A DNA stretch of 64,000 bases from an uncultured Chlorobiaceae bacterium (lineage in GTDB: Bacteria; Bacteroidota; Chlorobiia; Chlorobiales; Chlorobiaceae). Where the stretch lies: positions 1 to 64,000 of the forward strand of contig CAISRC010000035.1 of the NCBI GenBank assembly GCA_903887845.1, written 5' to 3'. Shown here one piece after another: positions 1 through 9,828 of the stretch. How positions within the stretch are numbered: the first letter of the stretch is position 1; the number at the start of each line of letters is the position of its first letter. The position numbers and the translations under genes are program-made. The notes below the pieces were generated by a model that was given only the letters and a program-made list of their open reading frames with translations, had not been told where the DNA came from and ran no database searches.

Positions 1-42
1 CCGGATTATGAAACTCAAACAACAGTATCAACTCGACCGCTC

Positions 43-531
43 ATGAAAACCATCTATCTTGTCCGTCACGCCAAAGCAGGCAGCGCACATTCAGGCGATT
101 TTGACCGGACTCTCAACGACGTGGGCCTGAAAGCTGCGCATTTTATGGCTGAACTGCTTGAGGAGAAGAGTGTTGTGCCGGATCTTGTCATTGCAAGCCC
201 TGCAATCCGGGCTCTCACTACGGCGGAGATTTTCTGCGATATTCTCGGCTACCCGAAAGAGCAGATTGAAAAAAGAATTGAAATCTATGAGGGCGGAGCT
301 GGACGTCTGCTGAAAATAGTCCAGCAGATCCCCGACAACTGCACAACCGCCATGTTATTCGGGCATAACCCGACCATGACGGCATTCTCAAACCTGCTTT
401 CGGGAGGTGGAATCGACGCTCTGGCAACCTGCGGGGTGGCGAGAATTGATCTGGATATAAAATCCTGGAGTGACGCAGAAGCTGAAACCGGCAAGCTGGT
501 CTGGTACGACTTCCCCAAAAAGCACCAGTAA
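43..531 (+). CDS. sixA: SixA-type histidine phosphatase
   Basis: Histidine phosphatase superfamily protein of 162 residues, the usual length of the compact SixA group, which removes phosphate from phosphohistidine on signalling proteins. The N-terminal catalytic motif LVRHAKA carries Arg8 and the phospho-accepting His9. A second conserved stretch, ASPAIRALTTAEI (about 51-63), and His108 in LFGHNP complete the usual active site. There is no signal peptide, so it should be cytoplasmic. It converges on gpsA with only four bases between the two stops. The family is clear. The true substrate (phosphohistidine protein or small phosphoester) cannot be told from sequence. Confidence 0.85.
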   Translation: MKTIYLVRHAKAGSAHSGDFDRTLNDVGLKAAHFMAELLEEKSVVPDLVIASPAIRALTTAEIFCDILGYPKEQIEKRIEIYEGGAGRLLKIVQQIPDNCTTAMLFGHNPTMTAFSNLLSGGGIDALATCGVARIDLDIKSWSDAEAETGKLVWYDFPKKHQ

Positions 532-535
532 GGGG

Positions 536-1537
536 TTAATCCCTCTCCTGCTTCGGATCGCGTGTCATCAACTCAAGAGTTGCCTGCTGCACCGGCTTGG
601 CATCGAAAAGCATCTCGTACACCGCCTTTGTAATAGGCATTTCAACACCTGCGGCCCTACTCAGTTCATACACCGCTCTTGAGGTGTGAACGCCTTCGGC
701 CACCATGTTCATGGAGCTGATCACGTCGTCGAGCGAACGGCCTCGGCCAATCTGCTCTCCAACAGAGCGGTTGCGGCTATGGCGGCTTAAACAGGTAACA
801 ACCAGATCTCCGATCCCTGCAAGACCGGACATGGTGACAGCATCGCCACCCAGTTTACTGCAAAGTCTTGATATTTCAGCAAGTCCCCGGGTAATAATGG
901 CGGCCTTGGCGTTATCGCCAAATCCTATACCGTCCGAAATACCTGCGGCAATGGCAATAATGTTTTTGACCGAACCCGCGATTTCAACCCCGATGATATC
1001 GGTATTGACATAGACACGGAACATGCTGGTATGAAAAATCTCCTGAACTTTTTTGGCGGTGGCAAGCGAAGGGGATGAGGCAACAACGGTCGTCGGCTGC
1101 TCTTTTGAGACCTCTTCGGCATGACTTGGACCATAGAGCGCAACAACCTGCGAAGCGCGCAGACCAGGAAGCACTTCAAGCAGCACTTCTGACATACGCT
1201 TGCCTGTTCCAATCTCAATACCCTTCGCAACATTAACCAGGATTTTTCCGTCAAGCGCAATGTCGCTGAAGCCGAGAAGCGTTTCACGGAGGGCCTGCGA
1301 GGGCACTGCGGTAACAATCATCTGAGACCATGCAACAAGATCGCGCAAACGGGAAACAACCAGCAAGGTTTCAGGGAAATGAACTCCCTTGAGGTAGCGG
1401 CGGTTCTCGCGTTCAGCTTCAAGCTTTGCGGCAAATTCAGGGCGATGGGCCCACAAACGAACCTGATAACCCTTTTTTGCAAGAAGCACTGCAAGAGTTG
1501 TCCCCCAGCTTCCGGCCCCAAGTACGGCAATATTCAT
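536..1537 (-). CDS. gpsA: NAD(P)-dependent glycerol-3-phosphate dehydrogenase
   Basis: Reduces dihydroxyacetone phosphate to sn-glycerol 3-phosphate, the backbone for phospholipids. The N-terminal Rossmann motif [10 protein letters not shown] (residues 7-16) binds the nucleotide. NVAKGIE and the catalytic-lysine segment [10 protein letters not shown] are typical of GpsA, as is the length of 333 residues. It is the last gene of the leftward run lysC-purM-plsY-gpsA and lies 15 bases after plsY, whose product uses glycerol 3-phosphate directly, so the pair forms a functional unit for phosphatidic acid synthesis. Confidence 0.97.
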   Translation of the reverse strand: MNIAVLGAGSWGTTLAVLLAKKGYQVRLWAHRPEFAAKLEAERENRRYLKGVHFPETLLVVSRLRDLVAWSQMIVTAVPSQALRETLLGFSDIALDGKILVNVAKGIEIGTGKRMSEVLLEVLPGLRASQVVALYGPSHAEEVSKEQPTTVVASSPSLATAKKVQEIFHTSMFRVYVNTDIIGVEIAGSVKNIIAIAAGISDGIGFGDNAKAAIITRGLAEISRLCSKLGGDAVTMSGLAGIGDLVVTCLSRHSRNRSVGEQIGRGRSLDDVISSMNMVAEGVHTSRAVYELSRAAGVEMPITKAVYEMLFDAKPVQQATLELMTRDPKQERD

Positions 1538-1552
1538 CAGGATCTCACGGCC

Positions 1553-2260
1553 TTACGAATGTTTTCCAAACGTCACACGGCTCTCTGTTCCCGAAATCAG
1601 TCGCCTGATATTGGCCCTGTGCGTGTAGAGAATGGCAAGCGCCACAATGAGCCCGAAAATCATCAGATGATAGTCGAGGCTGTCATGAAAGAAGAGTTGC
1701 GAACCAAACAGTTTGACATAATAGTCAAGGCCTCCGCCAAGCTCGAAAATGTATTTCCGGACAGCAATAATCAGGGGAAAAGCAATTGCCGCAAGCATGG
1801 ACGCAACAGAAACGTGCCGTGAAAGATAGACGGTCAGAAGAAAAATACCGACAACCATCAACATGCTTACCGGAGCAATGCCAATCAGCATACCGGCCGC
1901 CGTACTGACCCCCTTGCCTCCCTTGAACCCGGCAAAAAGAGTAAACACGTGACCAATGACGGCGCTCATGCCAGCAAGAAGCCGCAGGGCAACCTCATTG
2001 ATGTCAGGAAATGCGCCTATTGGATGATGGCGAAAAAAAGCAACAACCCCGACTGCGGCAACAATGCCTTTGATAATATCGATAAGGGTGACAATAAGCC
2101 CGGGCTTCCAGCCAAGCACCCTGAAGGCATTGGTCCCTCCGGCATTGCCACTTCCGAATTGCCGAATATCAATCCCCTTGAGCATTTTTCCCGCCATAAG
2201 ACTGGTAGGAATAGAGCCTATAACATAGCTCACCGCCAAAATGGCCAGCAACGTCATCAT
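1553..2260 (-). CDS. plsY: Glycerol-3-phosphate acyltransferase PlsY
   Basis: Integral membrane enzyme that transfers an acyl group from acyl-phosphate to glycerol 3-phosphate, giving lysophosphatidic acid. The family motifs are all visible: [11 protein letters not shown] near residue 16, [15 protein letters not shown] (about 36-50) and [11 protein letters not shown] (about 112-122), separated by several hydrophobic spans. At 235 residues it is slightly longer than many PlsY proteins because of an extended loop. It starts 15 bases after the purM stop. Two consecutive ATG codons open the frame, and the exact one used is uncertain. Confidence 0.96.
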   Translation of the reverse strand: MMTLLAILAVSYVIGSIPTSLMAGKMLKGIDIRQFGSGNAGGTNAFRVLGWKPGLIVTLIDIIKGIVAAVGVVAFFRHHPIGAFPDINEVALRLLAGMSAVIGHVFTLFAGFKGGKGVSTAAGMLIGIAPVSMLMVVGIFLLTVYLSRHVSVASMLAAIAFPLIIAVRKYIFELGGGLDYYVKLFGSQLFFHDSLDYHLMIFGLIVALAILYTHRANIRRLISGTESRVTFGKHS

Positions 2261-2275
2261 AAACTTTTTTGATTA

Positions 2276-3265
2276 TCAGGTTCTTGATACCTTTCCGACA
2301 ATGTACGCATTTTCTCCCTGAGATGTCAAGCCGGAGAGCACCCTCTCTACCGCATTTTTTTCAACAATCATCACCAATCCAACCCCAAGATTGAATGTTC
2401 TTCTCATATCCTCTTCAGGCACCTGACCTTCCTTGCGAATGATATCGAAAATGAGCGGTTCCGGCCACGATTTCCACTCAACATCAAGCACTAAACCTTC
2501 GGGCACAATCCGCATGGTGTTGCCCATAAGACCTCCACCGGTAATATGCGACAGCCCCCTGACATCCGGGGAACCAAAGAAAGGCGCTATGACGGAGAGG
2601 TAGGAGCGATGAACCTTCAGAAGTTCCTCGCCAACCGTTCCCTCAAGACCCGGAACGGTATGGTGCATCTTGCCATCAAGCACTTTTCTGGCCAGAGAGT
2701 AACCATTGGTATGCAGGCCGGTCGAAGGAAGGCCGATCAGCACATCGCCCTCTCTGACAGCAGAGCCATTGATGATTTTTTCATGATCAACTACCCCGAC
2801 AATAGAACCGGCAAGATCAAAATCCCGCTCCTGATAGAGACCCGGCATCTCGGCCGTTTCACCGCCGATCAGCGCACAGCCATTTTCACGGCAGGCATTG
2901 ACCATTCCAGTCACAACAGCAGCCGCAATCTCGGGCGTCAGTTTGCCGCAGGCATAGTAATCAAGAAAGAAAAGCGGCTTTGCCCCACATACAAGAATAT
3001 CGTTCACACAATGGTTGACCAGACATGAACCAACGGTGTCGTACCGGCCAAGCTCAATAGCAATCTTGAGTTTTGTGCCGACTCCGTCAATGCTGCTGAC
3101 CAGCACCGGCTTTTTATACTGCGAAAAATCGGGCAGAAAAAAACCTCCGAAAGCACCGATATCAGTAATGACTCCAGGCGTAAAGGTCTGGCGCACCTGT
3201 GGCTTGATCATGCGGACAAACTCCTCACCTGCACTGATATCAACTCCGGCCTTTTTATAATCCAT
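2276..3265 (-). CDS. purM: Phosphoribosylformylglycinamidine cyclo-ligase
   Basis: Fifth step of purine synthesis: ATP-dependent ring closure of formylglycinamidine ribonucleotide to aminoimidazole ribonucleotide. At 329 residues it is close to normal length. The N-terminus [11 protein letters not shown] is the usual PurM opening, and [14 protein letters not shown] and [12 protein letters not shown] are the conserved nucleotide and substrate segments. It sits 18 bases after lysC and 15 bases before plsY, so it appears to belong to a mixed operon for amino acid, purine and lipid precursors. No other pur gene is nearby. Confidence 0.97.
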   Translation of the reverse strand: MDYKKAGVDISAGEEFVRMIKPQVRQTFTPGVITDIGAFGGFFLPDFSQYKKPVLVSSIDGVGTKLKIAIELGRYDTVGSCLVNHCVNDILVCGAKPLFFLDYYACGKLTPEIAAAVVTGMVNACRENGCALIGGETAEMPGLYQERDFDLAGSIVGVVDHEKIINGSAVREGDVLIGLPSTGLHTNGYSLARKVLDGKMHHTVPGLEGTVGEELLKVHRSYLSVIAPFFGSPDVRGLSHITGGGLMGNTMRIVPEGLVLDVEWKSWPEPLIFDIIRKEGQVPEEDMRRTFNLGVGLVMIVEKNAVERVLSGLTSQGENAYIVGKVSRT

Positions 3266-3283
3266 GCTTCAGCACCTCTTGTT

Positions 3284-4699
3284 TTATCGGCTTCCTGCCG
3301 GTGTTTCAAAAATTGCATGATCCTCGGGAGCAGAGAAAAACTCCTTGTGAAGATTGTTGACGGCGGTAGCCACCTCCGGCTCCTCGACTACAAAACCGAC
3401 GTTGATCTCCGATGCTCCCTGGGAGATCATCCTGAGATTGACATTTTTCAAGGCGCTGAAAATTCTGCCTGCAACGCCGCGCGACATGCGGAGATTGTCG
3501 CCAACAACACTGATGGTTGCAACATGATGCTCAATCTCTACCTCACCCAAACTTTTTAGATCATGAATCAGCTCGTCACAGAAGCTTTTTTCATCAACGG
3601 TGAGCGATACCGAGACTTCACTGGTTGATATCATCTCAACCGACACACCGTAACGGGAAAAGACATCGAACAGTTCATTCATGAATCCGTGGCGGCCCAT
3701 CATACGGTTTGAGCGGATATTGATGATGCACTGCCCCTTTTTTACCGCAATGGATTTGACAAGCCCCTCGTAACTCATCCCCGAAAGACGTTCGGGATCA
3801 TTGGTGATAATGGTTCCCTTGGCATCGGGATGGAGAGAGTTCAGCACATAGACCGGAATATTTTTCTGCACGGCAGGGGCGATGGTATCGGGATGGAGCA
3901 CTTTGGCGCCAAGATAGGCAAGTTCCGCCGCCTCCGAAAAAGTCATCACCCGGATGCTCCTGGCTTCAGGCACAAGACGGGGATCGGTGGTCATGACGCC
4001 ATCAACATCAGTCCATATCTGAATTGAGTTGTCGTTGAGCCATGCGCCAAGCAGGGCTGCCGAAAAGTCGGAACCGCCACGGCCAAGCGTCGTAGTTCTG
4101 CCATCTTTTGTGGCTCCAATATAGCCTTGGGTGACAACCGTTGTGCCCTTTGCAAGCAGGGGGCTGATGATCTGCTTCACCTTTTCTTCGCACACCTCAT
4201 CAAGCGGACGGGCAAACCCGAAATTGTCGTCGGTAATCATCACCATGCGGGCATCCACCCATGCAACATTATGCCCCAGCTCCTTCATTGCTGCGGCAAA
4301 AACTGTCGTTGAAAAGAGTTCACCGAACGAACAGAACATATCCCGTGAACGCTCAGTCAGCTCGCCCACTATGTCAACGCCCTTGATCAGCATTTCAAGC
4401 CGACCGGCAAGTTGCTCTATTGTATTTGCAAGCCCCGCCTTCAGCGCGGCATTCTTGATCAGCTCATCAACAAGGTTGAGATGGAAGCTGCGCACCTCTC
4501 CGGCAAGCGCCATAGCCTCATCAAGTGCACTGCGCCCTGCGGCATCGGCAATATGAACCAGCTTATTGGTAATGCCGCTGCACGCACTCAGCACCACAAG
4601 CGGAGCCCCCTTCTTCTCTTCTCTCGCAACAATAGAAATAGCCTGCTGCATGGCCCGGGCCGTCCCGACGGAGGTCCCGCCAAATTTCATTACCGCCAT
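3284..4699 (-). CDS. lysC: Aspartate kinase
   Basis: Phosphorylates aspartate, the entry step to lysine, threonine, methionine and diaminopimelate. The N-terminal kinase signature KFGGTSVG (residues 5-12) is followed by the amino-acid-kinase core with [13 protein letters not shown]. The C-terminal third (about 310-460) carries the two ACT regulatory domains. At 471 residues it is a monofunctional enzyme, with no homoserine dehydrogenase fusion. The ACT pair implies feedback control by an end-product amino acid, but which one cannot be read. It is the first gene of the leftward lysC-purM-plsY-gpsA run, only 40 bases from a divergent lipoprotein gene. Confidence 0.95.
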   Translation of the reverse strand: MAVMKFGGTSVGTARAMQQAISIVAREEKKGAPLVVLSACSGITNKLVHIADAAGRSALDEAMALAGEVRSFHLNLVDELIKNAALKAGLANTIEQLAGRLEMLIKGVDIVGELTERSRDMFCSFGELFSTTVFAAAMKELGHNVAWVDARMVMITDDNFGFARPLDEVCEEKVKQIISPLLAKGTTVVTQGYIGATKDGRTTTLGRGGSDFSAALLGAWLNDNSIQIWTDVDGVMTTDPRLVPEARSIRVMTFSEAAELAYLGAKVLHPDTIAPAVQKNIPVYVLNSLHPDAKGTIITNDPERLSGMSYEGLVKSIAVKKGQCIINIRSNRMMGRHGFMNELFDVFSRYGVSVEMISTSEVSVSLTVDEKSFCDELIHDLKSLGEVEIEHHVATISVVGDNLRMSRGVAGRIFSALKNVNLRMISQGASEINVGFVVEEPEVATAVNNLHKEFFSAPEDHAIFETPAGSR

Positions 4700-4739
4700 A
4701 TATCTTTTAAACCTGTGAGTTAACTATTATCTTCTTCTC

Positions 4740-5348
4740 ATGAAACCCAAAACCATGTATACCTCTTCATGGCATCGCGCCAAAACGCCGCTAATCCTCT
4801 CTCTCATTGCTATGACACTGTTCGGTCTGAGCAGTTGCCAGAGTTTCAGGACAGGTTCAGGCTATAATTTCGAATCTAAATATAGTTTAAAAAAGAGAAA
4901 AACGCATATCTCCTGTACGGCTGAAAGAGGCGACCCCGCCGTCATCAAACCCCTGCCGCTGAAAGTATCAGAGCAAACCTTTGATCGCCTTTTTTCCTCC
5001 ATTGATGAACTCCTCGGCACCACCTACCGCAGTGGCGGGAGCTCCCCGGACGGCTTTGACTGTTCGGGGTTCGTGCAATATCTCTACAAACAACATTTTC
5101 GGATGATTCTCCCGCGTACCACCGGAGAGCTTGCCCTGCTCGGCATTGTGGTGCCCGAAAATAACCTGAAACGAGGCGACCTCGTCTTTTTCAGCATTGA
5201 CGGCAACAACATCGACCATGTCGGCATTATTACCGGTCGGAATCGCTTTACCCATGCAGCACGAAGCGGTGTCAGAGTCAACGAGCTGTTTGAGCCCTAT
5301 TACCGCGCCCGTTATGCTTTTGGCGAACGTATCATAACGCCGGAGTGA
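4740..5348 (+). CDS. NlpC/P60-family lipoprotein peptidase
   Basis: Probable peptidoglycan endopeptidase anchored to a membrane. The signal sequence ends in the lipobox LSSC with lipid Cys33, and a polar linker follows. The C-terminal half is an NlpC/P60 domain: catalytic Cys108 in DGFDCSGFVQ, His160 in IDHVGIITG and a third polar residue His172. These enzymes cut stem-peptide bonds in murein during growth. Its 202 residues match single-domain Spr/NlpC lipoproteins. Start codons at 4740 and 4755 are both possible. It diverges from lysC across a short 40-base promoter region. Confidence 0.9.
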   Translation: MKPKTMYTSSWHRAKTPLILSLIAMTLFGLSSCQSFRTGSGYNFESKYSLKKRKTHISCTAERGDPAVIKPLPLKVSEQTFDRLFSSIDELLGTTYRSGGSSPDGFDCSGFVQYLYKQHFRMILPRTTGELALLGIVVPENNLKRGDLVFFSIDGNNIDHVGIITGRNRFTHAARSGVRVNELFEPYYRARYAFGERIITPE

Positions 5349-5403
5349 TCTGTTTTGCTTCGGGAAATGGCTATATTCGCCATTATAACCTTAACCCCGT
5401 TTT

Positions 5404-6270
5404 ATGCCCCAATCCGGATTAAACAATTACGTTGAACTGGCCTTTGACCTTGAAGCCGACCTTCACGAACTCTGCATCGCCCTGCTTGCTGGCGAGGGGA
5501 TAGAATCTTTTCTTGAAGAAGATCACCGACTGCTTGCCTACCTGCCTGAAGCCGAATGGACAACAGAAAAAGAACAGGCCATCCGCACCATGCTGCAGGA
5601 ACGGCTGGGGAGAGTTCCCGACTATCAGGCAACCCTGATCGTCGACAGGAACTGGAATGAGGAGTGGGAGGCAACCCTTGAGCCCATCGAAATATCCGAT
5701 AGGCTGCTGATTGTGCAGAAAGACAAGGGCCTCCAGGGAAAACCGGGTCAGATCGTCATCGAGATCAACCCGAAAATGTCCTTCGGCACCGGATACCATG
5801 CCACAACGCGCTTGATGCTGCGCCAGATGGAGCTGCTTGACCTGAACGACAAAAAAATAATGGATATCGGCACCGGCACCGGCGTTCTTGCCATTGCCGC
5901 CCGCAAGTTCGGCAACAATCTGCCCATTCTCGCCTTCGACAACAACTCATGGGCAGCAGAAAATGCGGCTGAGAATATTTTAGAAAATAATGCGCCGGAT
6001 ATTCACATCAAGCTGCTTGATGCCGAAGAGGATCTTGTTGCAAACCTGAAAGAGGGTTACGACCTGATTCTTGCCAACATCAACAAAAACGTTATCGACC
6101 GCATTCTTCCGGCTATTCGCAAATATGCTCCCTCCGCTCCGGTGCTCCTCTCCGGCGTGCTGGTCTATGACGAACCATGGCTGAAAAGACTGAGCAAACA
6201 GCTTGGCTATGAGATGGTGAAGACAATTTACGAAGATGAGTGGCTTTCAGCTTATATACGACCGCTATGA
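5404..6270 (+). CDS. prmA: Ribosomal protein L11 methyltransferase
   Basis: SAM-dependent enzyme that trimethylates ribosomal protein L11. The N-terminal substrate-recognition domain occupies about residues 1-110. The methyltransferase fold follows with motif I IMDIGTGTGVLAIAA, the upstream FGTGYHATTRLML segment typical of PrmA, and LANINKNV at motif IV. The length of 288 is normal. Its stop overlaps the start of the following phosphatase gene as ATGA (6267-6270), so the two are translationally coupled. Confidence 0.95.
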   Translation: MPQSGLNNYVELAFDLEADLHELCIALLAGEGIESFLEEDHRLLAYLPEAEWTTEKEQAIRTMLQERLGRVPDYQATLIVDRNWNEEWEATLEPIEISDRLLIVQKDKGLQGKPGQIVIEINPKMSFGTGYHATTRLMLRQMELLDLNDKKIMDIGTGTGVLAIAARKFGNNLPILAFDNNSWAAENAAENILENNAPDIHIKLLDAEEDLVANLKEGYDLILANINKNVIDRILPAIRKYAPSAPVLLSGVLVYDEPWLKRLSKQLGYEMVKTIYEDEWLSAYIRPL

Positions 6271-7205
6271 AAAAAAGAGTCTCCTGTATTGATATCGGCA
6301 CCAACACCGCCCTGCTGCTGATAGCCGACCTTGAACCGGAGAGTGGCGCCATTGTGCCGATATTCCACAAACAGACAATTCTGCGGCTGGGAAAAAATGT
6401 CGATGCAGAGAAAATTATTGACCAGGCAGCCCTCCAGCGACTTATCGACTGTATGGTTGATTATCGCGGGATAAGCGATGCGCATAACTCCGAAACCATC
6501 ATTGCCGCAGGCACCAGCGCCCTGAGAGATGCAAAAAACCGCATTGAGATTATTGATGCCGTTGAACGTGCATCAGGAGTTCCCATTCACGGTATCTCAG
6601 GCAAGGAGGAGGCTGAGCTCACCTTTTGCGGCGCCGTTGCCGGAATGAACGAGCTGCCGGAGCTCTTCACCGTTATAGACATCGGGGGAGGCAGTACCGA
6701 AATCTCCATGGGCACGCTTGAAGCTATAGAAGAGAGCGTCAGTATCGATATCGGCTCGGTGCGGTTGACTGAACGATTTTTTTCCACCCTTCCTCCTTCG
6801 CAAGAGGAGTTTGCCGCTGCCAAAGGGCACATCAATCAGCTTTTTACCGCAAATATTATCCCCTTTTTTGCCGGACGTGAACGGGTCTACGGTGTTGCCG
6901 GAACTGTTACCACCATTGCGCAGGTAAGCCAGGGGCTGAAACACTTCGATGCCTTGAAGGTGCACAACTATCCACTCCAGTATCAGGATGTACACGACTT
7001 TCTCGAAAAGCTTAAAGTAAGCGCCCTTGAGGAGATCATAGAACTCGGGATTCCCGACGGGCGCGCCGATGTTATCACCATGGGAACCCTGATTCTGCAC
7101 CAGTTCATGCGCCTGCTTGGTGTCGGAGAGATCCGCGTCAGCATTCAGGGGCTGCGCTTCGGCATGGCACAAAAGGAGCTGCTTCGTCTCAGGGGAAACG
7201 TCTGA
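6267..7205 (+). CDS. ppx: Ppx/GppA-type phosphatase
   Basis: Short member (312 residues) of the exopolyphosphatase/pppGpp phosphatase family, with only the actin-like ASKHA core and without the C-terminal HD-like domain of long Ppx. The two phosphate-binding loops are IDIGTNTALLLIAD at the N-terminus and TVIDIGGGSTEISMG in the middle. I chose the ATG at 6267, which overlaps the prmA stop as ATGA and begins MKKRVS. An earlier in-frame ATG at 6240 would add nine residues inside prmA. Substrate (polyphosphate or pppGpp) is undecided. Its last 33 bases resemble a second site at 8602. Confidence 0.9.
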   Translation: MKKRVSCIDIGTNTALLLIADLEPESGAIVPIFHKQTILRLGKNVDAEKIIDQAALQRLIDCMVDYRGISDAHNSETIIAAGTSALRDAKNRIEIIDAVERASGVPIHGISGKEEAELTFCGAVAGMNELPELFTVIDIGGGSTEISMGTLEAIEESVSIDIGSVRLTERFFSTLPPSQEEFAAAKGHINQLFTANIIPFFAGRERVYGVAGTVTTIAQVSQGLKHFDALKVHNYPLQYQDVHDFLEKLKVSALEEIIELGIPDGRADVITMGTLILHQFMRLLGVGEIRVSIQGLRFGMAQKELLRLRGNV

Positions 7206-7334
7206 GCATGGGTTGACTCATTTGTAACCTTTTGTCAGGCAAGCGGTTGCGAACAAGTCTCCTCAGAAGTACAAATTCTTTTGAATCTTCCGCTGTTTTT
7301 GCAATATTAAAGCTAAACTTTACTATTGCATATC

Positions 7335-8498
7335 ATGATTGCGCGTCATCTCAGATCTACCCTGCAGAGTCGGGCCTCACACTATCCGGTTGTAACGCTT
7401 ACCGGACCAAGGCAATCAGGAAAAACTACCCTTTGCAGAACGGCTTTTCCTGAAAAACCTTACAGCAATCTGGAGCGGCCTGATATCCGTATTTTTGCAC
7501 AGCAGGATCCGGCAGGATATTTGGCCCAGTTTCCAAAAGGCGCCGTTCTTGATGAAATACAGCGTGTGCCTGAGTTGCTTTCATGGATTCAGGTTCGTGT
7601 TGATGAACACAAAACGGCTGGTGAATTTATTCTGACGGGAAGCCATCAATTTGAACTGAACCGTCACATCAGTCAGTCGCTTGCCGGAAGAACCGCAATG
7701 CTGAAACTGTTGCCCTTGTCTGTTGCCGAACTGTGCAATGCAGGGCAACCCACTGACGTTGATCAGCTCTTGCAAACCGGTGGTTATCCGCGTATTTATG
7801 CAGATCACCTTGATCCGGCAGTCATGCTCGGAGATTACTTTGCCACTTATGTTGAACGCGATTTACGGGAGTTGCTCCAATTACGCTTTATACGCGAATT
7901 TGAAAACTTTGTCCGTCTGGCGGCGGGAAGAGTGGGACAACTGCTCAACCTGCACTCTCTTGCTGCTGACGCTGGCGTTTCGAGCGTAACGGCAAAAAGC
8001 TGGCTTACCCTGCTTGAGGCATCTTATATTATTTTTTTACTTCCCCCATGGTTTGCCAATATCGGTAAACGATTGACAAAATCGCCCAAACTCTATTTTT
8101 ACGATGTAGGTTTGGCCTCCTGGCTGATCGGAATAACGCAGGAATCACACCTGCAAGCTCATCCCTTGCGAGGATCGCTGTTTGAAAATCTGGTGGTTCT
8201 TGAAATGCTCAAGGCTCGCATCAATGCTGGTTTGCAGACAAACCTCCATTTTTATCGCGACAGCAGCGGACTGGAAGTTGATGTTCTTCTGGAAGCGGGC
8301 AACATGATAACGCTTTTTGAAATCAAGTCATCGCAGACGATCAGTCAGGAATCTTTCGCCCAAGTGAATAAAGTTGCGGCCATTTTTGGCGAACGTGTGG
8401 CAAAAAAAGTAGTGTTGTATGGTGGTCATGAACAACAACAACGCAGTAATGCCGAGGTTGTAAGCTATTTGTGTGCCGGTGATGCCGCAACCAGCTAA
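7335..8498 (+). CDS. AAA ATPase with DUF4143 domain
   Basis: About 387 residues. The N-terminal AAA_14 domain has Walker A GPRQSGKTT near residue 24 and Walker B AVLDEIQRVPE near 70. The C-terminal DUF4143 region ends in GLEVDVLLE and LFEIKSS, a D-x(n)-ExK pattern like that of PD-(D/E)xK nucleases. This family is common, mobile and often strain-specific. Its cellular role is not established, though it is often found in accessory regions with restriction and toxin-antitoxin genes. A TTG at 7326 is in frame, but the ATG at 7335 fits the family N-terminus. It interrupts the space between ppx and the next methyltransferase. Confidence 0.85.
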   Translation: MIARHLRSTLQSRASHYPVVTLTGPRQSGKTTLCRTAFPEKPYSNLERPDIRIFAQQDPAGYLAQFPKGAVLDEIQRVPELLSWIQVRVDEHKTAGEFILTGSHQFELNRHISQSLAGRTAMLKLLPLSVAELCNAGQPTDVDQLLQTGGYPRIYADHLDPAVMLGDYFATYVERDLRELLQLRFIREFENFVRLAAGRVGQLLNLHSLAADAGVSSVTAKSWLTLLEASYIIFLLPPWFANIGKRLTKSPKLYFYDVGLASWLIGITQESHLQAHPLRGSLFENLVVLEMLKARINAGLQTNLHFYRDSSGLEVDVLLEAGNMITLFEIKSSQTISQESFAQVNKVAAIFGERVAKKVVLYGGHEQQQRSNAEVVSYLCAGDAATS

Positions 8499-8595
8499 GG
8501 CGCCATCGACAGTTTTGGCTGATACTGAATCCCGATCTTGAGTGAGGCTGGCAAGTCACGGGATACTTCAAACCTCATTGCTTCTGTCAGTCCCT

Positions 8596-9828
8596 TTACC
8601 CGGAAGGAGCAGCTTCGTCTCCAGGAAAACATCTGATTGCGTAGATGCAATGCGGATGGCCCGCAGCATCCCTGGTAAAAAAGAGAAAAGCCCTCTCGCT
8701 CTCACGAAGCCGGTATTTTTTCCGAAGCTCTTCCGCAGAAAGGGGAAAATCGCGCCGCTGGATGCTTGCCCCTGCAATGGCATGGCGCTCCAAAAAAGCT
8801 CTGAAGCTTTTCGGCTTGTAAGGAATGCACTCAACCACGCGGAACGTCCTGCCGGGGAAAGCCTCAATTTTGCGGTCACTGGTGAGATAATCAACGCTCT
8901 TGTTCACAAACTGAAGCCCTGAATCACGTGCAAGCACCGCCGAAAGCCTCGCCTTGATAATGGCCGGATCAGGCTCATAGAGATACTCCATCACCGCTGC
9001 CGCAACCACTCTCGGCGCCTCTCCACCCCCGAAAACTTCAGTTATTTCCACCGAATCAGAGCTTAGGCAGACCGCTTTTACCTGCACAGGCCCATCCGAG
9101 GGGTACGCGTGCTCAAGCAGCAGCAGAATCTCCTTGCATTCACGATCAACCGACACCACAATAATCGTGTGCAGGGCTGGCAACAGCTTTTTCAGCCCGC
9201 TGATTTCCAGCGCCGGAGAGGCCTTGATGCAAACCCTCTGCGCATGACGGAGCAGCAAATCATGAGAGGCCACAACATCCGGACTTGCCGCCTCCAGCGC
9301 TATGGAGCGACGACCCTCTTCACGGCGTGCAGGATCAACATAAATCCAATCGAAAGAGTTATCCGGATACTCCGCAAGCAGACTGATGCTGTCACCGTTC
9401 TTTACCTTGACATTGGCAACTCCGGCCACTTTCACGTTATGCTCTGCCACGGCACAAAGCAGTGAATCACGCTCGCAGTAAACCACCTCCTGAAATACCC
9501 TGGCCAGCGTCATTGAGTCAACGCCAAGGCCTCCGCTTAAATCGATGAGCTTTTTCCCTGACATAAGCGAAGCTTTGTATACGGCCGTACGCTCACCAGA
9601 GGACTGTTCCAGCGCCAGTGGAGTATAAAGCAGGTTGTGCGTTGAGAGAGTGGGTAACTTTTTGATGGCTTTCTGCTGGCATGCAAGCTGTTCAGCTATA
9701 GCCCGAATCGGTAACTCCTTGCGACCATGAAACTGCATGGGAAAATCTGCAGGATCGTCTGTGCGATACTCGGCAAGCAGAGCCTGAATGTCAGATTGCA
9801 AAAGTATTTGGAGTTCGTCTTTGGTCAT
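8596..9828 (-). CDS. SAM methyltransferase with THUMP-like domain
   Basis: A 410-residue class I methyltransferase. The SAM-binding motif DLSGGLGVDSMTLA lies near residue 97, and WIYVDPARREEG provides the motif IV DPAR. The C-terminal 120 residues look like the THUMP-like domain (Pfam THUMP_like) that follows this methyltransferase type in Bacteroidetes and Chlorobi. An RNA substrate is likely but unproven. Its ATG follows the Mrr stop codon directly (TGA-ATG, 9831-9826), so translation is probably coupled. Its last codons (8602-8634) overlap a sequence resembling the 3' end of ppx, so the C-terminus may be of recent origin. Confidence 0.8.
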   Translation of the reverse strand: MTKDELQILLQSDIQALLAEYRTDDPADFPMQFHGRKELPIRAIAEQLACQQKAIKKLPTLSTHNLLYTPLALEQSSGERTAVYKASLMSGKKLIDLSGGLGVDSMTLARVFQEVVYCERDSLLCAVAEHNVKVAGVANVKVKNGDSISLLAEYPDNSFDWIYVDPARREEGRRSIALEAASPDVVASHDLLLRHAQRVCIKASPALEISGLKKLLPALHTIIVVSVDRECKEILLLLEHAYPSDGPVQVKAVCLSSDSVEITEVFGGGEAPRVVAAAVMEYLYEPDPAIIKARLSAVLARDSGLQFVNKSVDYLTSDRKIEAFPGRTFRVVECIPYKPKSFRAFLERHAIAGASIQRRDFPLSAEELRKKYRLRESERAFLFFTRDAAGHPHCIYAIRCFPGDEAAPSG

